Shown piece by piece: positions 1 to 10,290 of a stretch of 63,235 nucleotides of DNA. The stretch spans positions 24,483 to 87,717 of the forward strand of contig NZ_PEKV01000001.1 of assembly GCF_002796975.1 (NCBI RefSeq). The letters are read 5' to 3'. Below the pieces are notes generated by a model, which did no database searches, was not told where the DNA came from, and worked only from the letters and a program-made list of their open reading frames with translations. A program made the position numbers and the translations under genes. The DNA is from Ferrovibrio sp. GTDB lineage: Bacteria; Pseudomonadota; Alphaproteobacteria; Ferrovibrionales; Ferrovibrionaceae. Positions within the stretch are counted from its first letter, which is position 1. Each line of letters opens with the position of its first letter.

Positions 1-99
1 CAGCCAGACATCGGTGGTGTGGATCGCCATCTGCGCCAGCTGCGTGCCGATGATCGGCAGCGCCAGCGTGAGCGTCGCCCGCGCTTCGGTCAGGATCAT
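1..99 (-). CDS. MATE family efflux transporter, N-terminal fragment
   Basis: This is the first 33 codons of a gene that runs off the left edge. The ATG is at 97-99 and the visible protein begins MILTEARATLTLALPIIGTQ. A short charged start is followed by a hydrophobic helix with the LALPI..TQLAQMA pattern and a TTDVW motif. That is typical of the first membrane segment of NorM/MATE Na+/H+-coupled multidrug exporters. It starts 16 bp after the dxs stop on the same strand, so it is probably the distal gene of the xseB-ispA-dxs transcription unit. Only the first helix is visible, so the family call rests on a short match. Confidence 0.6.
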   Translation of the reverse strand, partial: MILTEARATLTLALPIIGTQLAQMAIHTTDVWL

Positions 100-115
100 G
101 TTTTAGGAATCCTGC

Positions 116-2038
116 TTAGGCGCTGGTGGCGGTGGCGTCGGCCGGTCGGCCGAGAGCGGACAAAGCCATGGCAACGATCTGCGGCGCGTTCAGCCCCGCC
201 TCGTCATACTGCTTCACCGGCGAGTCATGGTCGATGAAACGATCCGGCAGCACCAGCGGACGGATCTTCAGCCCATTGTCCAGCAGCCCGTCATGGCTGA
301 GGAACTGCAACACATGGCTGCCGAAGCCGCCGACCGAGCCCTCTTCCAAGGTGATCAGCACTTCATGGTTCCGCGCCAACTGGCGCACCAGATCGATATC
401 GAGCGGCTTGCAGAAGCGCGCATCGGCCACGGTGGTGGAAAGCCCGCGCGCACCGAGTTCGTCGGCCGCCTTCATGGCTTCCTGCAGACGTGCGCCGAAG
501 GACAGAATGGCGATCTTGCTGCCTTCACGGATGACACGACCCTTGCCGATCTGCAGCACCGAGCCGCGCTCCGGCATCAGCAGGCCGGTGCCTTCGCCGC
601 GCGGATAGCGGAAGGCGGACGGACGGTCATCGATAGTGGCCGAGGTCGCCACCATATGCATCAGTTCGGCCTCATCGGCCGCCGCCATCACCACCATATC
701 GGGCAGGCAGGCGAGATAGGCGATGTCGAAACTGCCGGCATGCGTGGCACCGTCGGCGCCGACCAGGCCAGCACGGTCGATGGCGAAGCGCACCGGCAGC
801 TTCTGGATCGCCACGTCATGCACCACCTGGTCATAGGCGCGCTGCAGGAAGGTCGAATAGATCGCGCAGAAAGGCTTGAAACCTTCGGTGGCAAGGCCTG
901 CGGCGAAGGTGACGGCATGCTGCTCGGCGATGCCGACATCGAAGCAGCGGCTGGGGAATTTCTTCGCAAACAGGTCGAGGCCGGTGCCGGACGGCATCGC
1001 CGCCGTCACCGCCACGATCTTGTCGTCACGCGCCGCCTCGGCAATCAGGCTGTCGGCAAAGACCCGGGTATAACTGGGAGGTCCGGCCTTGGGCTTGGCC
1101 TGTGTGCCGGTGACAACGTCGAATTTCGATACACCGTGATACTTGTCGTCCGCCGCCTCGGCCGGGCCATAGCCCTTGCCCTTCTGCGTCACGACATGGA
1201 TCAGGATCGGGCCGGTCTTGTCGGTGTCGCGGATATTCTTGAGCACCGGCACCAGATGGTCGAGGTTATGACCATCGACCGGGCCGACATAATAGAAGCC
1301 CATTTCCTCGAACAGCGTGCCGCCGGCGACCATACCACGCGCATATTCCTCGGCCTTCTCGGCCATCGAAGTCAGCGTGCGCGGCAGGATCTTTTCGCCG
1401 ATCTGCTTGGCGATCTGGCGCAGGCCGATATAGGAGCGCGACGACATCAGGCGCGACAGATAGGCACTCATCGCACCGACCGGCGGCGCGATCGACATGT
1501 CGTTGTCGTTCAGCACCACGATCAGCCGGCTGTTCATCGCGCCGGCATTATTCATGGCCTCATAGGCCATGCCGGCCGACATCGCGCCGTCGCCGATCAC
1601 CGCGATCACATTGTTGGTGTCGCCCTTGAAGTCGCGCGCCACCGCCATGCCGAGGCCGGCGGAAATCGATGTGGAAGAGTGCGCGGCGCCAAACGGATCG
1701 TATTCGCTTTCGGCACGGCGCGTGAAACCGGACAGGCCACCACCCTGGCGCAAGGTACGGATGCGGTCGCGCCGACCGGTCAGGATCTTGTGCGGATAGG
1801 CCTGATGCCCGACATCCCAGATCAGCTTGTCGTCCGGCGTGGCAAACACGTGATGCAGCGCCACGGTCAGCTCGACCACGCCGAGGCCGGCGCCGAGATG
1901 ACCGCCCGTCACCGAGACAGCATCAATCATCTCGCGACGAACTTCGTCGGCGAGTTGCTTGAGCTGGTCGAGATCGTACTGGCGGATATCCGCCGGCTTG
2001 GTCACGGTATCCAGCAGGGGCGTGCGATTGCTGATCAT
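116..2038 (-). CDS. dxs: 1-deoxy-D-xylulose-5-phosphate synthase
   Basis: Dxs condenses pyruvate and glyceraldehyde 3-phosphate to 1-deoxyxylulose 5-phosphate, the thiamine-diphosphate-dependent first step of the MEP isoprenoid pathway in the cytoplasm. The 640-residue length is normal. Visible features are the GGHLGAGLG substrate-site histidine near residue 47, the ThDP/Mg motif GDGAMSAG at about 149-156, the central pyrimidine-binding domain with the catalytic Glu in [10 protein letters not shown], and a C-terminal transketolase-like domain. It follows ispA with a 16 bp gap, and xseB-ispA-dxs is a common proteobacterial operon. The identification is secure. Confidence 0.97.
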   Translation of the reverse strand: MISNRTPLLDTVTKPADIRQYDLDQLKQLADEVRREMIDAVSVTGGHLGAGLGVVELTVALHHVFATPDDKLIWDVGHQAYPHKILTGRRDRIRTLRQGGGLSGFTRRAESEYDPFGAAHSSTSISAGLGMAVARDFKGDTNNVIAVIGDGAMSAGMAYEAMNNAGAMNSRLIVVLNDNDMSIAPPVGAMSAYLSRLMSSRSYIGLRQIAKQIGEKILPRTLTSMAEKAEEYARGMVAGGTLFEEMGFYYVGPVDGHNLDHLVPVLKNIRDTDKTGPILIHVVTQKGKGYGPAEAADDKYHGVSKFDVVTGTQAKPKAGPPSYTRVFADSLIAEAARDDKIVAVTAAMPSGTGLDLFAKKFPSRCFDVGIAEQHAVTFAAGLATEGFKPFCAIYSTFLQRAYDQVVHDVAIQKLPVRFAIDRAGLVGADGATHAGSFDIAYLACLPDMVVMAAADEAELMHMVATSATIDDRPSAFRYPRGEGTGLLMPERGSVLQIGKGRVIREGSKIAILSFGARLQEAMKAADELGARGLSTTVADARFCKPLDIDLVRQLARNHEVLITLEEGSVGGFGSHVLQFLSHDGLLDNGLKIRPLVLPDRFIDHDSPVKQYDEAGLNAPQIVAMALSALGRPADATATSA

Positions 2039-2054
2039 TGCTGGCCTAAGGGTG

Positions 2055-2978
2055 TCACGAGCGGCGGGTTATAACAAACTCCGCCAGCTCCTGTAAAACC
2101 ATGGACCTGGGGCCAAAATGCGACAACAGCCGGCTTTTGGCGGAATTGGTTAACGCCCGCGCCTTGGCCCGGGCCGGTTCCAGCCCCAGCAGGCCCACAA
2201 AGGTGGCCTTGCCTGCCGCAGCGTCCTTGCCCACCGCCTTGCCCAGTTCGGCGGCCGAACCCTCGTGGTCCAGCAGGTCGTCGGCGATCTGGAAGGCGAG
2301 GCCAAGCTCTGCGGCATAGTCGCGCAGAACCGCGCGTTCTGCCGTGCCGGCCTGCCCGAGCATGGCGCCGGCCTCGGCCGAAAACTGGATCAGCGCGCCG
2401 GTCTTCAGCGCCTGCAGATCGGCGATCTCGTCGTAGCTCAGCGGCTGCCCCGCCGCCGTACGGTCCTCGGCGGCAAGGTCGATGGCCTGGCCGCCAACCA
2501 TGCCGCGTGCGCCGGACGCCTGGGCCAGCCCGGCCACCAGCCCGGCCTGCACGGCAGCGTCAGGATGGGTGGCGGCATCGGCCAGGGTGAGGAAAGCCTG
2601 GGTCTGCAGGCCATCTCCCGCCAGCACGGCGGTCGCCTCGTCAAACGCCTTGTGCACGGTGGGCTTGCCGCGACGCAGGTCATCGTCGTCCATGCAGGGC
2701 AGATCGTCGTGGATCAGCGAATAGGAATGCAGCATCTCGATGGCGGCTGCGACCCGCAGGCTGCGCTCGCGTGGCACGCCAAACAGATCGGCGGACGCCA
2801 CCGCCAGCAGTGCGCGCAGCCGCTTGCCACCCCCCAGGCTGGCATAGCGCATTGCGTTGTCCAGTTTGGCGGTGCCGCCCTTGCCCACAGCGGGAAGCAG
2901 GCGGTCCAGCGCGGCCTCGACGGCGGCGCCCACCTCCTGCATCGCCGCCATAAGAACAGGCGACGGCTGGTCGGTCAT
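2055..2978 (-). CDS. ispA: Polyprenyl (farnesyl/geranyl) diphosphate synthase
   Basis: IspA elongates dimethylallyl diphosphate with isopentenyl diphosphate to geranyl and farnesyl diphosphate, feeding quinone, hopanoid or undecaprenyl synthesis. The 307-residue protein has GGGKRLR near residue 49, the first Asp-rich motif DDLPCMD at about 91-97 followed by LRRG, and the second Asp-rich motif QIADDLLD near residue 225. I chose the ATG at 2976-2978 because it lies one base after the xseB stop codon, the usual coupled arrangement. An upstream in-frame start would overlap xseB and add a non-conserved Pro/Ser tail. Chain-length specificity is inferred from the family, not measured. Confidence 0.94.
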   Translation of the reverse strand: MTDQPSPVLMAAMQEVGAAVEAALDRLLPAVGKGGTAKLDNAMRYASLGGGKRLRALLAVASADLFGVPRERSLRVAAAIEMLHSYSLIHDDLPCMDDDDLRRGKPTVHKAFDEATAVLAGDGLQTQAFLTLADAATHPDAAVQAGLVAGLAQASGARGMVGGQAIDLAAEDRTAAGQPLSYDEIADLQALKTGALIQFSAEAGAMLGQAGTAERAVLRDYAAELGLAFQIADDLLDHEGSAAELGKAVGKDAAAGKATFVGLLGLEPARAKARALTNSAKSRLLSHFGPRSMVLQELAEFVITRRS

Positions 2979-2979
2979 G

Positions 2980-3255
2980 TCAGTCTGCCTTGAAGGGCTG
3001 GGTGCCGGCGGCCTGGCCATCGGCTCCGACCACGATCTTCTCGATCTTCTCTTCAGCGGCCTTCAGCTTGGCTTCGCAATGGCGCTTGAGCAGCGCGCCG
3101 CGACCGTAGAGTGCAATCGACTCTTCCAGGTCGACGCGGCCGCCTTCCAGCCGGGCGACGATCTCGTCCAGCGCCTTCAGCGCAGCTTCGAAACTCATCG
3201 CGGCGATATCCGCCGGGATGGTTTCCTGCTGGGCATCCTTCTCAGCCTTGGACAT
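2980..3255 (-). CDS. xseB: Exodeoxyribonuclease VII small subunit
   Basis: XseB is the small helical subunit of exonuclease VII, which with XseA degrades single-stranded DNA in both directions. The 91-residue product contains the family core FEAALKALDEIVARLEGG followed by VDLEESIALYGRGALL and a charged coiled-coil tail. The ATG at 3253-3255 is preceded by GGAACGGAGGCGGC, a strong ribosome site, so the slightly longer upstream start is unlikely. It is the first gene of the xseB-ispA-dxs unit and translation is coupled to ispA. xseA is not in the window. Confidence 0.93.
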   Translation of the reverse strand: MSKAEKDAQQETIPADIAAMSFEAALKALDEIVARLEGGRVDLEESIALYGRGALLKRHCEAKLKAAEEKIEKIVVGADGQAAGTQPFKAD

Positions 3256-3404
3256 GCCGCCTCCGTTCCACAAAGCCGCCACAGTTTACGGTCTAGCTTT
3301 ATCGCCAACAACCCGCGCCGCCGCCCGATTCGCGGCCATTTCCAGCGTGGCCGAAGCAATATAATGCGCTGTAGTATTTGCCAACCCGCCAAGGGAGAAT
3401 CTGC

Positions 3405-4106
3405 ATGTCCAGCCTCACCGTCTCTCGCCGATCCTTACTGCTGTCCAGTCTCGCCAGTGCCGGCATCCTGGTACTCAGGCCACAGGCGGCCCGCGCCGCG
3501 TCCGACGACCAGTCGCTGATCGACTCCGCCCGCATCACCGTGGATGCCTTCGCCAATGACGGCCAGATGAGCGACCTGCGCCGCAAGCTGGCCCAAGCCA
3601 AGGGCGTCTTCGTGGTGCCACAGCTGCTGAAAGCCAGCTTCATCATCGGTGGCGAAGGCGGCTCCGGCGTGCTGCTCGCCAAGACTGCCAATGGCTGGAG
3701 CGAGCCTGCCATCTATACGATGGGTGCCGGCTCCATCGGCCTGCAGATCGGCGGCGAAGCCTCGCAGGTCATGCTGGTGCTGATGAACGACAAGGCAGTG
3801 AATGCCATCCTGCGCAACGAATTCAAGATCGGCGCCGATGCCACCGTTGCCGCCGGCCCGGTCGGCATGGGCGTGGAAGCCGCCACCACCAGCAATCTCG
3901 GCGCCGACATCTATTCGTTTGCCAAGACCAAGGGCCTCGCCGCCGGCATATCGGTGGAAGGTGCCGTGATCACCGCGCGCCACAGCCGCAACACCGCCTA
4001 CTACGGCAAGGAAGCGCATCCGCGCAACATCCTCTACGACAACGTGGTGAGCAATCCCGGCACCATGGCGCTGCGCCAGGCGCTGGCGAATGCGGAGATG
4101 CGGTGA
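3405..4106 (+). CDS. Exported SYLF/Ysc84-domain lipid-binding protein
   Basis: The 233-residue protein begins with a signal peptide containing SRRSLLLSS, a possible twin-arginine motif, then a hydrophobic stretch ending ARA before ASDD. The rest matches the SYLF (Ysc84 actin/lipid-binding) domain: AKGVFVVPQLLKASFIIGGE, GGSGVLLAK, SIGLQIGGEASQ, and the glycine-rich KIGADATVAAGPVGMGVE. Bacterial members are periplasmic or surface proteins of poorly defined role, thought to bind lipids. The ATG at 3405 follows AAGGGAGAATCTGC, so a longer TTG start is rejected. The next gene begins inside this stop codon, suggesting co-expression. Confidence 0.85.
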   Translation: MSSLTVSRRSLLLSSLASAGILVLRPQAARAASDDQSLIDSARITVDAFANDGQMSDLRRKLAQAKGVFVVPQLLKASFIIGGEGGSGVLLAKTANGWSEPAIYTMGAGSIGLQIGGEASQVMLVLMNDKAVNAILRNEFKIGADATVAAGPVGMGVEAATTSNLGADIYSFAKTKGLAAGISVEGAVITARHSRNTAYYGKEAHPRNILYDNVVSNPGTMALRQALANAEMR

Positions 4107-4543
4107 TCTCACCTGCTACTTTGCGAGGCTATCGCGCCACCACCTATGCGGTGACGCTGCCTGCCAAGAATCATATTGACTGTGAAATGCTTGGCCTGCG
4201 GCTGGATGAAAACAGTCCGCAGGCCGACACGTTTCTGAAGACCGTGAAGGCGCAGAGCATCACCTGCCTGAATGCCTGGAACCCGCAGAGCCGCGTGCTG
4301 AATGTAACCCGCAACATGGCGGCGCATCAGCGCCTGCGCCGTGATCTGGCGGGATACACAGCCCTGCCGCATCTTGGCGTGCCGGATCGTTCGACCTGGC
4401 GGCCGGAGCCGGGATTTGCCGTGCTGGACCTCGAAACGGAAAAGGCCATGGCACTTGCACAGCGCCATGGCCAGTTCGGGATCGTGCGCTACGAACGCGG
4501 CGGGATCGCGGAACTGATCCTCACCCGGCTCGCGCTGAAGTAA
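4103..4543 (+). CDS. DUF3293 domain-containing protein
   Basis: This is a 146-residue soluble protein that starts at GTG 4103, overlapping the SYLF gene stop by four bases (GTGA). It shows the DUF3293 pattern: an N-terminal YRATTYAV, a CLNAWNP segment, a middle alpha helix rich in Arg/Leu, and a C-terminal GFAVLDLETEKAMALAQRHG then QFGIVRYERG. No catalytic residues are known for this family and no function is assigned here. The tight overlap implies translational coupling to the exported SYLF protein. The gene ends convergent with the thiolase gene, only 17 bp away. Confidence 0.8.
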   Translation: MISPATLRGYRATTYAVTLPAKNHIDCEMLGLRLDENSPQADTFLKTVKAQSITCLNAWNPQSRVLNVTRNMAAHQRLRRDLAGYTALPHLGVPDRSTWRPEPGFAVLDLETEKAMALAQRHGQFGIVRYERGGIAELILTRLALK

Positions 4544-4560
4544 TCAGGCGACTTCCCGCC

Positions 4561-5745
4561 TTAAGCTACTTCAAAGAGCCCGGCGCCGCCTTGGCCGCCG
4601 CCGATGCACATCGTCACCACCACATACTTGGCGCCGCGGCGCTTGCCCTCGATCAGGGCATGGCCGGTCATGCGCGCGCCCGACATGCCATAGGGATGGC
4701 CGATCGAGATCGCGCCGCCGTTGACGTTCAGACGGTCGTTCGGGATGCCGAGCTTGTCACGGCAGTACAGCACCTGCACGGCAAACGCCTCGTTCAGCTC
4801 CCACAGGCCGATATCGTCCATCTTGAGGCCGAAGCGCTGCAGCAGTTTCGGCACGGCGTAGACCGGACCGATGCCCATCTCGTCGGGCTCGCAGCCGGCC
4901 ACCGCCATGCCGCGATAGATGCCCAGCGGATGCAGGCCCTTCTTCTCGGCGAGTTTCGCTTCCATCACCACACAGGCCGAAGCGCCATCGGAAAGCTGGC
5001 TGGCATTGCCCGCAGTGATGAAGTTGCCCGGGCCGCGCACTGGCTGCAGGCCGGCGAGGCCTTCCAGCTTGGTGTCGGCGCGATTGCCCTCGTCTTTTGT
5101 CAGGGTAACGTCTTTATAGCTGACCGCCTTGGTCTCCTTGTCGACCACCGCCATGCTGCTCTGCATCGGCACGATCTCGTCGTCGAACTTGCCTGCCGCC
5201 TGACCGGCCGCCGTGCGCTTCTGGCTTTCCAGCGCGTATTCGTCCTGTGCCTCGCGGCTGATGTTGTAGCGCTTGGCCACGGTTTCAGCAGTGTCGATCA
5301 TCGCCATGTAGATGTCGGGCTTGTTCTTCATCAGCCATTCATCGCGGGCGCGGAAGGTATTCATATGCTCGTTCTGCACCAGCGAGATCGATTCCAGACC
5401 GCCGCCGACCACGATGGGCGCGTTGTCGTGAATCACCTGCTTGGCGGCCGTGGCAATTGCCATCAGGCCCGAACCGCACTGGCGATCCAGGCTCATGCCA
5501 GCCACTGAAACGGGCAGCCCTGCGCGCACGGCGCAGAACCGCGCGATGTTGCCGGCCGTGCCGCCCTGCTGCAAAGCCGCACCCATGATCACGTCGTCGA
5601 CTTCAGCGCCGTCGATGCCGGCGCGCTTGACGGCTTCGCGGATCGCATGCGCGCCCAGCGTGGCCGGATCGGTATTGTTGAAGGCGCCGCGATAGGCCTT
5701 GCCGATCGGCGTGCGGGCAGTGGAAACGATGACAGCTTCGCGCAT
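4561..5745 (-). CDS. Acetyl-CoA C-acyltransferase (thiolase)
   Basis: This thiolase (394 residues) either cleaves 3-ketoacyl-CoA in beta-oxidation or condenses two acetyl-CoA. The nucleophilic cysteine is Cys90 in LDRQCGSG. The other signatures are [24 protein letters not shown] with the catalytic His, and [10 protein letters not shown] with the second Cys near the C-terminus. The ATG at 5743-5745 follows TGGGAGAAGAAA. It lies downstream of an acyl-CoA dehydrogenase on the same strand (103 bp gap), which favours a degradative FadA-like role over PHB synthesis. The sequence alone does not settle which. Confidence 0.93.
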   Translation of the reverse strand: MREAVIVSTARTPIGKAYRGAFNNTDPATLGAHAIREAVKRAGIDGAEVDDVIMGAALQQGGTAGNIARFCAVRAGLPVSVAGMSLDRQCGSGLMAIATAAKQVIHDNAPIVVGGGLESISLVQNEHMNTFRARDEWLMKNKPDIYMAMIDTAETVAKRYNISREAQDEYALESQKRTAAGQAAGKFDDEIVPMQSSMAVVDKETKAVSYKDVTLTKDEGNRADTKLEGLAGLQPVRGPGNFITAGNASQLSDGASACVVMEAKLAEKKGLHPLGIYRGMAVAGCEPDEMGIGPVYAVPKLLQRFGLKMDDIGLWELNEAFAVQVLYCRDKLGIPNDRLNVNGGAISIGHPYGMSGARMTGHALIEGKRRGAKYVVVTMCIGGGQGGAGLFEVA

Positions 5746-5848
5746 TTTCTTCTCCCAGGAATGGCCAAATAGCGTTCTTGGGCGCGAACGCTAGACCCAA
5801 ATTTTCCGCAGTGCAAACCTGCCGCTACGGCAGGGCTTTACCTGAACG

Positions 5849-6997
5849 TCAAGCCGGCCAGCGCTTGGCGATCTCTTCCAGCATCACCTCGGTGGCGCCG
5901 CCGCCGATGGGATGGATACGGGCATCGCGCGCCATACGCTCGATCGCGCTTTCGCGCAGATAACCCGCCCCGCCATGGAACTGCAGGCAGTCATAGGTCA
6001 CGGCGTTGACCAGTTCGCCGCACAGCGCCTTGACCATGGAAACCTCGCGCACGGCGTCCTTGCCGTCACCCGCCATCCAGGCGGCGTGATAGACCAGTTG
6101 CCGCGCCGCTTCGGTGCGGGCCTCCAGCATGGAGAGCCGCTGGCGGATCACCTGCTTGTCGGCCAGCACGCCACCGAAGGCCTTGCGCGTCGTCACATAC
6201 TGCCTCGTGATCTCCAGCGCGCGGCGGCATTCGCCCACCGCCATGGCGCCCAGCACCAGACGCTCGTTCTGGAAGTTGCGCATGATGGCGTAGAAGCCGC
6301 GGTTCTCGTCGCCGAGCCGGTTTTCGACCGGCACCCGGCAGTTATCGAACACCAGTTCCGCGGTATCCGAGCAGAGCCAGCCATGTTTCCTCAGGCTGCG
6401 GCCCACCGAGAAACCCGGCGTGCCTTTCTCGACAGCGAGAATCGAGATGGCGCGCGAACCCTTGGCGTCGGGGTCGGTCTTGGCGGCAACGAAATAGAGA
6501 TCGGCATGCACGCCATTGGTGATGAACATCTTGCTGCCGTTCAGCACATAATGGTCGCCGTCACGTTTCGCCCGCGTGCGGATTGCGGCGACATCCGAGC
6601 CGGCATCCGGTTCGGTGACGGCCACGGCGGTGATCAGCTCGCCGGCGATGACTTTGGCGAACCAGCGGTCGAGTTGCTGCCGGTTGCCGGCATGGGCCAG
6701 ATGCGGCGAGGCCATGTCGGTATGCACCAGCACGGTGGCCGAGAAGCCGCCATAGCCTGACAGCCCGCATTCCTCGGCCAGAATCGCCGAGGCAATCGGC
6801 AACTGGTCGCTGCCGCCATAGGCCTCCGGATAGCGGATGCCGAAGAAGCCGAGCGCGCCCATTTTCCGGAGCGTCTCGCGCGGCACCATGCCCTGCTCTT
6901 CCCAGGCATCGCCGTGCGGACGAACTTCGTTTTCCACGAAGCGCGCGACCTGCTCACGCAGGGCGGCGTGTTCGTCGCTCTCATAGATCGTCCGCAT
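5849..6997 (-). CDS. Acyl-CoA dehydrogenase
   Basis: This FAD-dependent dehydrogenase (382 residues) introduces the alpha-beta double bond in acyl-CoA, passing electrons to ETF. Visible are the N-terminal helical domain (LREQVARFVENEVRPHGDAW), the family signature VTEPDAGSDVAAIRTRAKRDGD, the beta domain GSKMFITNG, and the C-terminal domain with QFHGGAGYLRE and RDARIHPIGGGATEVM. The RIHPIGGG form is common in the long-chain and isovaleryl/glutaryl-type groups. The ATG at 6995-6997 was preferred over a longer frame whose extra 57 residues lie over the upstream aminotransferase gene. The substrate is undetermined. Confidence 0.93.
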   Translation of the reverse strand: MRTIYESDEHAALREQVARFVENEVRPHGDAWEEQGMVPRETLRKMGALGFFGIRYPEAYGGSDQLPIASAILAEECGLSGYGGFSATVLVHTDMASPHLAHAGNRQQLDRWFAKVIAGELITAVAVTEPDAGSDVAAIRTRAKRDGDHYVLNGSKMFITNGVHADLYFVAAKTDPDAKGSRAISILAVEKGTPGFSVGRSLRKHGWLCSDTAELVFDNCRVPVENRLGDENRGFYAIMRNFQNERLVLGAMAVGECRRALEITRQYVTTRKAFGGVLADKQVIRQRLSMLEARTEAARQLVYHAAWMAGDGKDAVREVSMVKALCGELVNAVTYDCLQFHGGAGYLRESAIERMARDARIHPIGGGATEVMLEEIAKRWPA

Positions 6998-7007
6998 GGA
7001 ATCTTCC

Positions 7008-8171
7008 CTATTTGAGCAACGGCACCAGCCGTTCGAGTGCCTGCGACAGTTTCGGCAGCGAGGCGGCGTAGCACAGCCGGATACGTCCCTCGCCGGCCGG
7101 ACCGAAGGCGACGCCCGGCGCCAGACCGACCTGGGCCTCGCGCGCGATCTCCTTGCAGAGTTCGACACTGTCGGTCAGGCCGTCGAGTGCAAAGAAGGCA
7201 TAGAAGGCACCTTCCGGCTTGCCGAGCGTCACACGCGGCAGCGGCGCCAGCGCCTGATAGACCATGTCGGCGGCGCGCTTATAGCGCTCGACGAGGCCCT
7301 CGATGTATTCGTCGCCTTCATTCAGGGCGGAGACACCTCCCCACTGCACGAAGGTGGTCGGATGCGAGATGTTGAACTCGGTCATCTTCTCGACGGCGGT
7401 GCAGAGCCGCGGCGGCGCCACGATCCAGCCGAGCCGCCAGCCGGTCATCGACCAGCTCTTGGAAAACGAATTGATGATCACCACCGGATCTTCCGGCCCG
7501 GCCAGCGTGTAATAGCTCGGCGCATGTTTCGCGCCGTTATAAACGATGCGGCCATAGACCTCGTCGGACAGGATCCAGATGCCGCGCTCACGGCAGAAAT
7601 TCAGGATCGTCGTCAGCTCTTCCTCGGTCGCCACCCAGCCGGTCGGGTTGCCCGGGCTGTTGATCATGATCAGCTTGGTGGTCTCGTCGCAGGCATCGAA
7701 CAGCTGCTGCATGTCGAGCTTCCAGCGGCCGTCGTCCTGCGGCTGCAGGTAGACATCGCGCGGCTCGCCGCCCATGGCACGCACGGCGGAGCGGCCGTTC
7801 GGCCACAGCGGCCCGATGATCACCGCGCTGTCGCCCGGTTCGATCAGGCACTGGATGGTGATCATGATGGCGTTCATACCCGAGGCCGTCACCACCGTGC
7901 GCTCGGCCGGAATGTCGGCGCCGTAGGCGCGCAGCAGGTAGTCGTGAATCGCCTGCATCAGCGGGGCGATGCCGCGATTGGCGGCATAGAAGGTCTCGCC
8001 GCGATCCAGCGCCGCCTTGGCACCCTCGCGCACGAAGGCCGGCGTCGGTTCGTCGCCCTCGCCGAACCACAGCTTGATCATATCGGGGATATCGGCCGAG
8101 GCGCGGGTGACGAGGCGAATGCGCGAACCGGGAATGTCGAGGATATTGGAGCAGATGACGGCTTCGGACAT
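7008..8171 (-). CDS. Class I/II pyridoxal-phosphate aminotransferase
   Basis: The 387-residue protein has the aspartate-aminotransferase fold. Signatures are NSPGNPTGWVA (about 171-181), LSDEVYGR with the cofactor Asp, and the Schiff-base lysine Lys238 in NSFSKSWSMTGWRLG. C-terminal GRIRLCYA provides the carboxylate-binding Arg. Relatives use amino acids such as aspartate, aromatic or branched-chain donors, and the substrate cannot be read from the sequence. It sits between meaB and an acyl-CoA dehydrogenase on the same strand with gaps of only 10-12 bp, consistent with an amino-acid degradation operon. The ribosome site is weak, so the start is less sure than the frame. Confidence 0.9.
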   Translation of the reverse strand: MSEAVICSNILDIPGSRIRLVTRASADIPDMIKLWFGEGDEPTPAFVREGAKAALDRGETFYAANRGIAPLMQAIHDYLLRAYGADIPAERTVVTASGMNAIMITIQCLIEPGDSAVIIGPLWPNGRSAVRAMGGEPRDVYLQPQDDGRWKLDMQQLFDACDETTKLIMINSPGNPTGWVATEEELTTILNFCRERGIWILSDEVYGRIVYNGAKHAPSYYTLAGPEDPVVIINSFSKSWSMTGWRLGWIVAPPRLCTAVEKMTEFNISHPTTFVQWGGVSALNEGDEYIEGLVERYKRAADMVYQALAPLPRVTLGKPEGAFYAFFALDGLTDSVELCKEIAREAQVGLAPGVAFGPAGEGRIRLCYAASLPKLSQALERLVPLLK

Positions 8172-8183
8172 GATTGTGCTGGG

Positions 8184-9149
<966 letters not shown>

Positions 9150-9218
9150 AGCCGCACCATACGCGCTATGTAGACGCCCGAAAAGCAGCCGTCCAAAGCC
9201 GCCGTCTGGAAATCTGAC

Positions 9219-10019
9219 ATGTCCACTCCCCTACTCGCGCCCCGCAATTACGGTCCGGTCAACTGGCTCGGCCTGTGGACGCTCTACGTCAAGGAAGTGC
9301 AGCGTTTCCTCAAGGTGGTGACCCAGACCGTGCTGGCGCCGATGGTGACCACGCTGCTGTTCTTCGCCGTGTTTGCGCTGGCGCTGGGCGGCGCGGTGCG
9401 CCAGATCGCCGGCATGCCGTTTGTAGATTTCCTGGCACCCGGCCTGATCATGATGGCCACCACCCAGAATGCGTTTGCCAATACCTCCTCCTCGATCATG
9501 ATCTCGAAGGTGCAGGGCAATATCGTCGACGTGCTGATGCCGCCGATCAGCCCCGGCGAACTGCTGGTGGCCTATGCCCTGGCCGGCGTCACCCGTGGCC
9601 TGCTGGTGGCGCTGGCGGTGGCCGCCGCGATCTTCCCCTTTGCGCCGATCCATGTGCATCACTGGTTCGCCGCGCTGTATTTCGTCTTTGCCGGCTCACT
9701 GATCCTCAGCCTGACCGGGCTGGTTGCCGGGCTGTGGAGCCAGAAATTCGACCATATGGCGGCGGTGACCAACTTCGTCGTCACGCCGCTGGCGTTTCTC
9801 TCCGGCACCTTCTACTCGGTGCAGGCATTGCCGCCCTTCTGGTATGCCGCCGCCCATGGCAACCCGTTCTTCTTCATGATCGACGGCTTCCGCTATGGCC
9901 TGACCGGCCATACCGACGGCGATGTGCTGCTGGGCGGGGTGGCGCTCGGCGCCGTGGCCGTGGCGCTCTGGTTCGGCTGCTACGCGCTGCTGAAACGCGG
10001 CTACCGCCTGCGTCCGTGA
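9219..10019 (+). CDS. ABC-2 type transporter permease
   Basis: The 266-residue integral membrane protein has about six hydrophobic segments after an amphipathic N-terminal TLYVKEVQRFLKVV stretch. The ABC-2 permease signature is seen in PMVTTLLFFAVFALALG, FLAPGLIMMATTQNAFANTS and NFVVTPLAFLSGTFYSVQAL. It resembles YadH/NodJ-type exporters that work as homodimers with a separate ATPase. No ATPase gene is adjacent: the neighbour is meaB on the other strand, so the partner is presumably encoded elsewhere. Exported substrate unknown. It is divergent from meaB and ends upstream of an AT-rich interval containing a phased repeat. Confidence 0.88.
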   Translation: MSTPLLAPRNYGPVNWLGLWTLYVKEVQRFLKVVTQTVLAPMVTTLLFFAVFALALGGAVRQIAGMPFVDFLAPGLIMMATTQNAFANTSSSIMISKVQGNIVDVLMPPISPGELLVAYALAGVTRGLLVALAVAAAIFPFAPIHVHHWFAALYFVFAGSLILSLTGLVAGLWSQKFDHMAAVTNFVVTPLAFLSGTFYSVQALPPFWYAAAHGNPFFFMIDGFRYGLTGHTDGDVLLGGVALGAVAVALWFGCYALLKRGYRLRP

Positions 10020-10075
10020 CGCCAGAAACACCATAAGTCATTGTTCTTACAGTATTATAAGGCCATTACCGCAGG

Positions 10076-10153
10076 CTTATTTGATCCTTATCTGACTCTT
10101 ATGTTGTCTTATTTGGGGCTTATTTTTTCTTATTTTTGCTTAGGTCGGCTTAT
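10076..10153. repeat. Helically phased CTTAT array (8 copies)
   Basis: Seven CTTAT motifs and one CTTAG start at 10076, 10087, 10098, 10108, 10119, 10129, 10139 and 10149. Spacings are 11, 11, 10, 11, 10, 10 and 10 bp, a mean of 10.4 bp, which equals one turn of B-DNA. The bases between the motifs vary. T-runs of 3-6 follow several copies, so the AT-rich tract may also be bent. A non-multiple-of-three period argues against a coding origin. The array lies between two genes that converge on it, so it is not an obvious promoter. Binding protein and function unknown. Confidence 0.8.
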
Positions 10154-10175
10154 TTGGGCTGACAGTACCCGTGAA

Positions 10176-10197
10176 CGATCCGGTCTTCCCCGGATCG
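10176..10197. other. Perfect 8-bp inverted repeat after the CTTAT array
   Basis: CGATCCGG at 10176-10183 and CCGGATCG at 10190-10197 form a perfect stem around the 6-base loop TCTTCC. No T-run follows on either strand, so an intrinsic terminator is not supported. It could be an operator or a 3'-end stabilising hairpin for the ABC permease mRNA. The rest of the 10020-10337 interval holds the phased array, a 5-bp stem at 10251-10267 and the dyad at 10274-10290. Confidence 0.5.
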
Positions 10198-10273
10198 CCC
10201 CCCTATGGATTCACGCTGGCAGATTCACGATGACCAAGAACAGAGGGGCCGCCGGAGAACCCCCGGCAGCCTG

Positions 10274-10290
10274 AGAACAAATGATGTTCT
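10274..10290. promoter_or_regulatory. Dyad AGAACA-N5-TGTTCT
   Basis: A perfect 6-bp dyad with a 5-base centre lies in the convergent interval, downstream of the 61-residue membrane protein gene. It reads GAAC-N7-GTTC inside. The alphaproteobacterial LexA site is a direct repeat (GTTC-N7-GTTC), so this inverted form is not a match. A generic helix-turn-helix dimer site or an mRNA 3' hairpin is possible. Confidence 0.35.

Noticed and set aside
10076..10153. Origin or plasmid iterons
   Set aside because: The array has no initiator gene and no cluster of DnaA boxes nearby; chromosomal housekeeping genes surround it. A partition-type role stays open but is not claimed.
10041..10274. Possible 77-codon protein starting TTG across the CTTAT array
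   Set aside because: The hydrophobic part comes from T-rich codons in the array, the motif period (10.4 bp) is not a multiple of three, and no ribosome site was seen.
10274..10290. LexA/SOS box
   Set aside because: The alphaproteobacterial LexA site is a direct repeat (GTTC-N7-GTTC); this dyad is inverted and lies at gene 3' ends.
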